Shown here piece by piece: positions 59,226 to 64,000 of a stretch of 64,000 nucleotides of DNA (the first letter of the stretch is position 1; each line of letters opens with the position of its first letter). The notes under the pieces are model-generated. The model saw only the letters and a program-made list of their open reading frames with translations. It had not been told where the DNA came from and ran no database searches. The position numbers were made by a program, and so were the translations under genes. Origin of the DNA: Planktosalinus lacus (lineage in GTDB: Bacteria > Bacteroidota > Bacteroidia > Flavobacteriales > Flavobacteriaceae); assembly GCF_014640155.1 (NCBI RefSeq), contig NZ_BMGK01000006.1, positions 62,001 to 126,000 of the forward strand. Direction: 5' to 3'.

Positions 59226-59903
59226 ATGTATTCAAATCAAAAAACCGGAAGGATCACTGGCGCTTTGCTTTTATTTGTTTTTGTTTCAGGCATCCTAATT
59301 TTTCAAGTTTTACAAGGTCCGGTGCTTTTTTCAGACGATTATCTTTCTACCACTTCTGAGAACGCCAATCAAGTCATCGCTTCCATAGTACTCGGTATTT
59401 TTAGCGGGATCGTAACCATCGTGATTGCTACCCTGCTATTGCCCATTTTTAAACGATATAGTATGCACCTGGCCTATCTATACCTTGCCTTCTGCATCCT
59501 CAACTTTATTGCCATTATGATTGATAATGTGAGCGTACTCTCTATGTTGGAATTGAGTAAAGAATATGTGGGCAATGGCGGTGAAAGTGCGTCAACTATT
59601 TTGGAGTCGTTTGTTTCTGAAATGCATTGGTGGACCCATTATATGTATCTCTTAATTTCCTGCTTTCCTGTTTTTATACTCTATGTCACCTTATACAGTT
59701 CTAAACTGGTCCCACGTGTGATAGCTGCTTTTGGAATATTGGCGGTCGTCCTGATGTTTATTGAACAAGTAAGTTCAATTTTTGGACAGAGTATAAGTAT
59801 GAATATGCTGCTTCCCATGGGATTGATTCAACTCATTCTTCCGCTTTGGTTACTGTTCAAAGGATTCAATGCATCCATACCGGAACCTGAAATGAATCAA
59901 TAA
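59226..59903 (+). CDS. DUF4386-domain membrane protein
   Basis: This 225-residue protein has about six membrane helices (TGALLLFVFVSGILIFQVL, ASIVLGIFSGIVTIVIATLLLP, LAYLYLAFCILNFIAIM, HYMYLLISCFPVFILYVTLY, VIAAFGILAVVLMFI, LPMGLIQLILPLWLLF). It follows the DUF4386 pattern with KTGRITGALLLFV at the start and MPMG-like LLPMGLIQLILP at the end. No function is known for the family. It stands alone, downstream of a REP-like element. Confidence 0.82.
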   Translation: MYSNQKTGRITGALLLFVFVSGILIFQVLQGPVLFSDDYLSTTSENANQVIASIVLGIFSGIVTIVIATLLLPIFKRYSMHLAYLYLAFCILNFIAIMIDNVSVLSMLELSKEYVGNGGESASTILESFVSEMHWWTHYMYLLISCFPVFILYVTLYSSKLVPRVIAAFGILAVVLMFIEQVSSIFGQSISMNMLLPMGLIQLILPLWLLFKGFNASIPEPEMNQ

Positions 59904-59943
59904 CTCCCGTTACAGGGTGATACCATCCCGCAGAAAAGGGGCG

Positions 59944-60105
59944 TGGTGATACACTGTAAAAAGGACCCAAGCGACTAGCAGGGACTTTGAATTAGAAGTC
60001 TGTTCTATGAGGGCAGGGCAGGGGGGCTCTGGTGGCTTGCGGCTGAGAGCAGTGTCAAAACAACGATTGTTAAACAATTTTTTTATATTTGTTTCAGCCT
60101 CAGAA
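59944..60105 (+). repeat. Direct repeat 1 flanking the four-helix-bundle gene
   Basis: This starts ggtgatacactgtaa and ends near tttcagcctcagaa, including gactagcagggactttga and the tatatttgtttcagcc block. A matching copy lies at 60977-61137. It contains a candidate -7 element TATATTTG (60084-60091) and the odd palindrome attgttaaacaat. Confidence 0.9.
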
Positions 60106-60356
60106 GTTTCTCATCCTCCGCTTCGTCGCACGCTGTTGCAGAAGCTTTAGCGTAGGCGCCCTGAAGCTATGAAGCGCAAGGCGGAAGCTTTTTCAGCGAA
60201 GGGGGATAACGAAGGAGGCACTAGCCGCTTTATCATCCCCAAGAAAATAATTGCTGTAATACCCTTTTGCCGGAAACGGCATGGTTTTTAATAACGGGTT
60301 AAAAGGGACATAAGGGACTCACAGGGACTTTACCGCAGGCACAGCAGCCCGCCCCT

Positions 60357-60389
60357 CTAAGTCAATGTCCCTGTTGTCCCTTAAGTCCT
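60357..60389 (-). repeat. Inverted repeat just before the four-helix-bundle gene
   Basis: The reverse complement of this stretch (ggacttaagggacaacaggg and onward to gacttag) matches the start of the second direct repeat at about 60993-61028. The gene at 60395-60991 is therefore bracketed by inverted copies as well as by direct repeats. The gggac pentamer recurs within each. Confidence 0.85.
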
Positions 60390-60394
60390 TTATT

Positions 60395-60991
60395 ATGAAA
60401 GAACAAAAGCAAAACAACTCAGGTTTTATCCCTCAACACGGTGGTTACCGCAATTTGATTTCCTATCAAAAAGCTGAAATCATCTATGACGGCACGATGT
60501 ATTTTACGAGACGTTTTTTTGGAAAATATGACCGTACCATAGACCAAATGGTGCAGGCAGCTAGAAGTGGTAAACAAAATATTGTGGAAGCCAGTATGGC
60601 TTCTGGAACTTCAAAAGAGTTTGAAATTAAATTAACCAATGTTGCCCGGGCTTCTTTAGAGGAATTGCGAATAGATTATGAAGACTTTCTGAGAAGCAAC
60701 AACTATGAAATCTGGGACAAAGGGCACCGTCTGGTGGCACGACTGCGGGAACTCAACAAAACACCCAACGCCACTTATGAAACCTTTAAAAAAGGCATAG
60801 AACATCAAAACCCTGAGATCTGTGCCAATGTGATGATTGGCCTTATCAAAGTTACAAGTTACTTATTAAACAAACAACTCAAAGCCCTGGAAGCTGCTTT
60901 TATAAAAGAAGGTGGTTTAAGAGAACGTATGACGAAGGTAAGAATTGAACAGCGCAACAAGGGTAAAAAGGAGGGTGGTGATACTCTGTAA
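60395..60991 (+). CDS. Four-helix-bundle suffix-domain protein (IVP-like)
   Basis: The start at 60395 (MKEQKQNNSGFIPQHGGYRNL) is preferred over 60365, which would extend into the inverted repeat; this gives about 198 residues. The pattern FIPQHGGYRNLISYQKAEIIYDGT, then MVQAARSGKQNIVEASMASGT and ELRIDYEDFLR, belongs to the four-helix-bundle family related to proteins encoded in 23S rRNA intervening sequences. It is presumably an RNA-binding or structural protein. The last five codons (GGDTL and stop) lie in the second direct repeat. Confidence 0.85.
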   Translation: MKEQKQNNSGFIPQHGGYRNLISYQKAEIIYDGTMYFTRRFFGKYDRTIDQMVQAARSGKQNIVEASMASGTSKEFEIKLTNVARASLEELRIDYEDFLRSNNYEIWDKGHRLVARLRELNKTPNATYETFKKGIEHQNPEICANVMIGLIKVTSYLLNKQLKALEAAFIKEGGLRERMTKVRIEQRNKGKKEGGDTL

Positions 60992-61137
60992 AAGGGACTT
61001 AAGGGACTAGCAGGGACTTTGACTTAGAAGTCTGCCCTATGAGGGCAGGGGGGCTGAGGTGGCTTGTTGCTGCGTGTTTGCAGTTTCCCTTGAACGCTTA
61101 TTTAACATTTTTTTTTATATTTGTTTCAGCCTCAGAA
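60977..61137 (+). repeat. Direct repeat 2 flanking the four-helix-bundle gene
   Basis: This is a copy of 59944-60105 that begins within the last codons of the gene and includes gggacttaagggactagcag and the tatatttgtttcagcc block. The rest of the 354-base gap to the next gene (61138-61345) has no ORF or structure I can support. Confidence 0.9.
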
Positions 61138-61345
61138 ATTTAAATGAAGGAGGCAGTACTCCCCAATAGTTTTTTAAAATTAAATGGTGTGGTCTATTTG
61201 ATTTATAAGCTGCATGCAGGATATCAACTAATACTCTAAACAATGTAGAAAAGGAATATGACAGCAACAAGTTGTGGAGGTATTACTTTAATATGGTTGT
61301 TAGCAGTAACTCTATGACGACACAGCAAAAATCAAACTGACGACA

Positions 61346-62419
61346 ATGAAATTAAACATACTATTATTGCTGAGCATCTTAACTCTATTGACTTCGTGTA
61401 ACGGGCAGACCGCTTCCAAGCAAAAAAACAATGAGCAGTTAAAAGAACAATTGGTAAAAGGCGACACTGTACAAGCACTTGGTAGCAGCGTTATGGTTGT
61501 TTATCAAGACAAGAAAAATAATTATTGGTTTGGAAGTTGGAAGACGGGAGTATATAGATATGATCCTTCGGCTTCCCTCAAGACAGGTGGAAAAACATTG
61601 GTCAATTATACAGCCGATCAAGGCTTACCAAACAGAATTGATGAAATAAAAGAAGATCAATCCGGCAACATATATTTTACCAGTTGTTCCCCAAATTCAA
61701 CGATAGTTAAGTTTGACGGACATACATTCACGACTTTATCGCCAGTCGCCGGTAACGATTGGCAACTTAAATCCAATGATGTATGGTTTAGACATTCTTT
61801 TCAATCTGAAAAAGTATATCGGTATGACGGAAGTACGTTACATGAATTGCAGTTACCAAAACCACCAAATCTCCCCAATCCTTTTGAAATCTACACCATT
61901 TATAAAGACAAGAAAGGAAACATTTGGTTTGGCACCAACCCTGTTGGAGTGTGCCGATATGATGGGAAATCATTTGAATGGATCACAGAAGAAGATGTGA
62001 CTGAATTTCGCAACGAAGGTGCAAACGGAGTGCGATCAATTGCGGAAGACAAAAATGGCGACTTTTGGTTCAATACCGAATATCGCTATCGTGTTTACGA
62101 CAGCGCAACGTTAGATAACAATCAATTTTACACAAGACACCAAAGTATAGGTGGGTTAGATGGGAAAAAGGACAGCAATTTGGACGAGTATCTATCAACA
62201 GTAAGAGACGACAATAACAATTTATGGTTTGTAACCTATCGTGATGGCGTTTGGAAATATGACGGAACAAACGTCACTCATTACCCGGTTCAGTATAATT
62301 CAACAGACATTACATTATTCAGCATTTACAAAGACAACCATGGTGCCCTTTGGCTTGGAACGCACGAAAACGGGGCATTTAAATTTAATGGGACAATATT
62401 TGAAAAATTCATACTATGA
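61346..62419 (+). CDS. Two-component-regulator-propeller lipoprotein
   Basis: This 357-residue protein has a lipobox (LTLLTSCNGQ, C18). The mature part contains at least six repeats of the Reg_prop type, with NYWFGSWKTGVYRYD, NIYFTSCSPN, NIWFGTNPVGVCRYDG, DFWFNTEYRYRVYD, NLWFVTYRDGVWKYDG and ALWLGTHENGAFKFNG. Such propellers form the periplasmic sensors of hybrid two-component systems, but here no kinase part is attached. It is likely a stand-alone surface-attached propeller. It is followed by a separate membrane-protein gene. Confidence 0.88.
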   Translation: MKLNILLLLSILTLLTSCNGQTASKQKNNEQLKEQLVKGDTVQALGSSVMVVYQDKKNNYWFGSWKTGVYRYDPSASLKTGGKTLVNYTADQGLPNRIDEIKEDQSGNIYFTSCSPNSTIVKFDGHTFTTLSPVAGNDWQLKSNDVWFRHSFQSEKVYRYDGSTLHELQLPKPPNLPNPFEIYTIYKDKKGNIWFGTNPVGVCRYDGKSFEWITEEDVTEFRNEGANGVRSIAEDKNGDFWFNTEYRYRVYDSATLDNNQFYTRHQSIGGLDGKKDSNLDEYLSTVRDDNNNLWFVTYRDGVWKYDGTNVTHYPVQYNSTDITLFSIYKDNHGALWLGTHENGAFKFNGTIFEKFIL

Positions 62420-62539
62420 TAATTGAAAGAAGAGTAGCCGCTTACAATGTTTAAAAATGTATTAAAACGCATTTTACACTAAATGTAAGCGAACATTCAT
62501 AAAGACCAAGCAACCAAAAAAATACAGACATAAATTGGA

Positions 62540-63163
62540 ATGAGAACTTATTATTTTCAAATAGCTAGCATACTTCTACTTGTGCTTTCCATCATTGCCT
62601 TTTCAGACAATTTAATTACTGATGTGGGGCAAGAAAGCAACAGCGACCCGAAGTTTATTATCCACGGACTGTTGATGTTTGCCTGGTTTATACTATTTGT
62701 CATCCAAGCTAATTTTATACGAAAAAGAAATTACATAGCACATATGAAATGGGGGGTTGCAGGTTTTGTGATAGCCATTTTAGTGGTTTTAAGCACCGTA
62801 TATATCATTAGTGAAGCCTATGATGGAGGCTGGAGTGCACTGAAGTATTTTGAAAAAGCAATCCTTTTATTTATACCCAGTTTTGCCGTTTTAATCCTAC
62901 TGGGATATCTAAACAGAAAAAAGGGTAACAGACACAAGCGGTTTATTTATATGGGTACTTTGTTGATTCTGGAACCCATATTAGATAGGGTTGCAACAAA
63001 CCTTCATATTGGAAATAATGTACTATTTGTTATTCTCGTTTGGAATGGGCTGTTCATTTCCTTGTTTGTATATGACTTGTTGACAATAAAAAAAATACAT
63101 AAAATCAGTTGGATGGGATATCTATGGTTTTATGTGGTGTGGACAATTTCATTCCTCACATAA
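62540..63163 (+). CDS. Multi-pass membrane protein of unknown function
   Basis: This 207-residue protein has about six to seven hydrophobic segments (FQIASILLLVLSIIAFSD, FIIHGLLMFAWFILFVIQ, WGVAGFVIAILVVLSTVYII, AILLFIPSFAVLILLGYLN, VLFVILVWNGLFISLFVYDLL, WMGYLWFYVVWTISFLT). A histidine in IHGLLMF and one in AHMKWGV could bind heme, as in cytochrome b561-like or DUF2306-like proteins, but that is a guess. It starts 120 bases after the propeller lipoprotein. Confidence 0.7.
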   Translation: MRTYYFQIASILLLVLSIIAFSDNLITDVGQESNSDPKFIIHGLLMFAWFILFVIQANFIRKRNYIAHMKWGVAGFVIAILVVLSTVYIISEAYDGGWSALKYFEKAILLFIPSFAVLILLGYLNRKKGNRHKRFIYMGTLLILEPILDRVATNLHIGNNVLFVILVWNGLFISLFVYDLLTIKKIHKISWMGYLWFYVVWTISFLT

Positions 63164-63256
63164 AAACGGACTTTAAAATGGCGGTACACAAAAGCGTATA
63201 TGTGGTTATAGTGGTTAATTGGTAAACCGTTAACTTTGAATTTAATAGAACCTGAT

Positions 63257-64000
63257 ATGAAGATTAAATATTTTACTTTAGGTATAGTTTTAGTTGTACT
63301 AATATCTTGCAATCAAAACACTTCCAAGAATCAAAATAGTCAAGCAGCATATGATTATGGTACAAAAAATGATTCTGCCCTTTTTTATTTTAATAAAGGC
63401 TGGGAGTATATTATGGATTATGGCCAATGGACCTTGTCTGAAAAAGCTTTTAGAAAAGCGGTCGAATTTGATACCACTTTTTTGGTTGGGAAAAGTTTAG
63501 TTGGGAAAATAACCCAAGATCTTGACGAGCGGATAAGGCTGTGGGATGAATTGAACATAAAAAAACAAAACGCTTCCAAAGATGAACAATTACTGTTAGA
63601 ATCAACACTCAATATATTGGAGTTATTTAATGCTCGAGACCAAAACATGAAATTGGATAAGAAATTTATGTCTGATTTTAAGGAAATGTCAGAATCCAAT
63701 TATAGAGAGTTTGTTCATAAATACCCAAATGAATCTTATTTTAAAGCAGAATATTTTGAAATTTTACATTCAAATCACAATGCCCAAGTGGCTTTAGATT
63801 CATTAAATTTTCTCTCAACAACAAAACAAAAGGAACTTCCTTCTTTTATTAGTCTTGCTGCTGCCTTTGAATCTGATTTAGGAAATTATGAAAAAGCCCT
63901 TTCACTTGCAGATAAATTACAAACAAAAATCAACAATCCGGATATTCCTGCACCTTATGTATTGTATGCTCAGATTTACTCAAAGATGGATAGTCTTTCA
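63257..64000 (+). CDS. TPR-like lipoprotein, C-terminal end outside the window
   Basis: An open frame of 248 codons runs from the ATG at 63257 to the window edge. It has a lipobox (LVVLISCNQN, cysteine about residue 17) and a helical region with TPR-like units (AALFYFNKGWEYIMDYGQW-like start, AFRKAVEFDTTF, EKALSLADKLQTK). It is probably periplasmic. In Bacteroidetes such proteins often belong to regulators with TPR domains, but the C-terminus is not visible, so whether it is a lone lipoprotein or part of a larger sensor is unknown. Confidence 0.72.
   Translation, partial: MKIKYFTLGIVLVVLISCNQNTSKNQNSQAAYDYGTKNDSALFYFNKGWEYIMDYGQWTLSEKAFRKAVEFDTTFLVGKSLVGKITQDLDERIRLWDELNIKKQNASKDEQLLLESTLNILELFNARDQNMKLDKKFMSDFKEMSESNYREFVHKYPNESYFKAEYFEILHSNHNAQVALDSLNFLSTTKQKELPSFISLAAAFESDLGNYEKALSLADKLQTKINNPDIPAPYVLYAQIYSKMDSLS

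Larger units (their letters stand above)
59904..60394. other. Repeat-bearing noncoding region upstream of the four-helix-bundle gene
   Basis: This contains the first direct repeat (59944-60105), whose start reads as the C-terminal codons and stop of a lost gene copy (in frame EKGRGDTL, then TAA). It also holds a GC-rich block (60106-60240), a tgccg-gaaa-cggca hairpin at 60268-60281, a further gggac-rich copy (60296-60333) and the inverted repeat ending at 60389. No tRNA or ORF is supported here. Confidence 0.75.

Overview
The window reads as chromosomal DNA of a low-GC member of the Bacteroidetes, almost certainly a marine-type Flavobacteriaceae. The reasons are gene content and order: a bacillithiol synthase bshA beside a GH3/serine-hydrolase fusion, a Bacteroidetes-style LptD, a SUI1-type initiation factor, a fused 2-oxoacid dehydrogenase E1, a four-helix-bundle protein gene, few Shine-Dalgarno sequences, and several promoter candidates of the Bacteroidetes type (TTG then TAnnTTTG).

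Left part (1-39.5 kb): ordinary, densely packed core genome. It holds translation and tRNA modification (rsmE fragment, tsaD, SUI1/YciH), envelope biogenesis (tamB, lptD, an amidase, an MCE/MlaD protein, an LpxH-like phosphatase, OmpA and a lipocalin lipoprotein), redox proteins (a membrane Fe-S protein paired with a CCG-domain protein, and a FAD/Fe-S dehydrogenase), DNA repair (mutS2, ung), aroC, three transport or binding proteins, and bshA for bacillithiol.

39.5-45.2 kb: a tightly coupled seven-gene biosynthetic operon. Its order is FAD oxidoreductase, methyltransferase, type III polyketide synthase, FabL/FabI-like enoyl reductase, FabZ-like dehydratase, FabF-like ketosynthase and acyl carrier protein. 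All catalytic residues I looked for are present. The set looks like a small dedicated fatty-acid module feeding a type III PKS, followed by methylation and oxidation of the ring, so the likely product class is a phenolic lipid, alkylpyrone or alkylquinone. This is the best candidate for an undescribed system in the window.

45.2-51.2 kb: small stress and regulatory genes (ArsC-like protein without cysteine, LapA-like, universal stress protein, TPR/HTH regulator) and a 187-bp tandem repeat that duplicates the 3' end of a small helical-protein gene.

51.4-55.7 kb: a visibly GC-richer three-gene cassette made of an SbnA/cysteine-synthase-like PLP enzyme, a large FAD/NAD(P)-binding protein and a Y4yA-family PLP decarboxylase-like enzyme. 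It looks horizontally acquired and points to an unknown amino-acid-derived metabolite.

55.6-64 kb: a repeat-rich accessory zone. It has a dispersed repeat that supplies the last codons of the Y4yA gene, a VIT-family transporter, an intact IS256-family element that breaks a small membrane-protein gene, a Kazal-domain lipoprotein, a REP-like palindrome, a four-helix-bundle gene bracketed by direct and inverted repeats, a beta-propeller lipoprotein, a membrane protein and a TPR lipoprotein cut by the window end. No rRNA, tRNA or CRISPR array was recognised.
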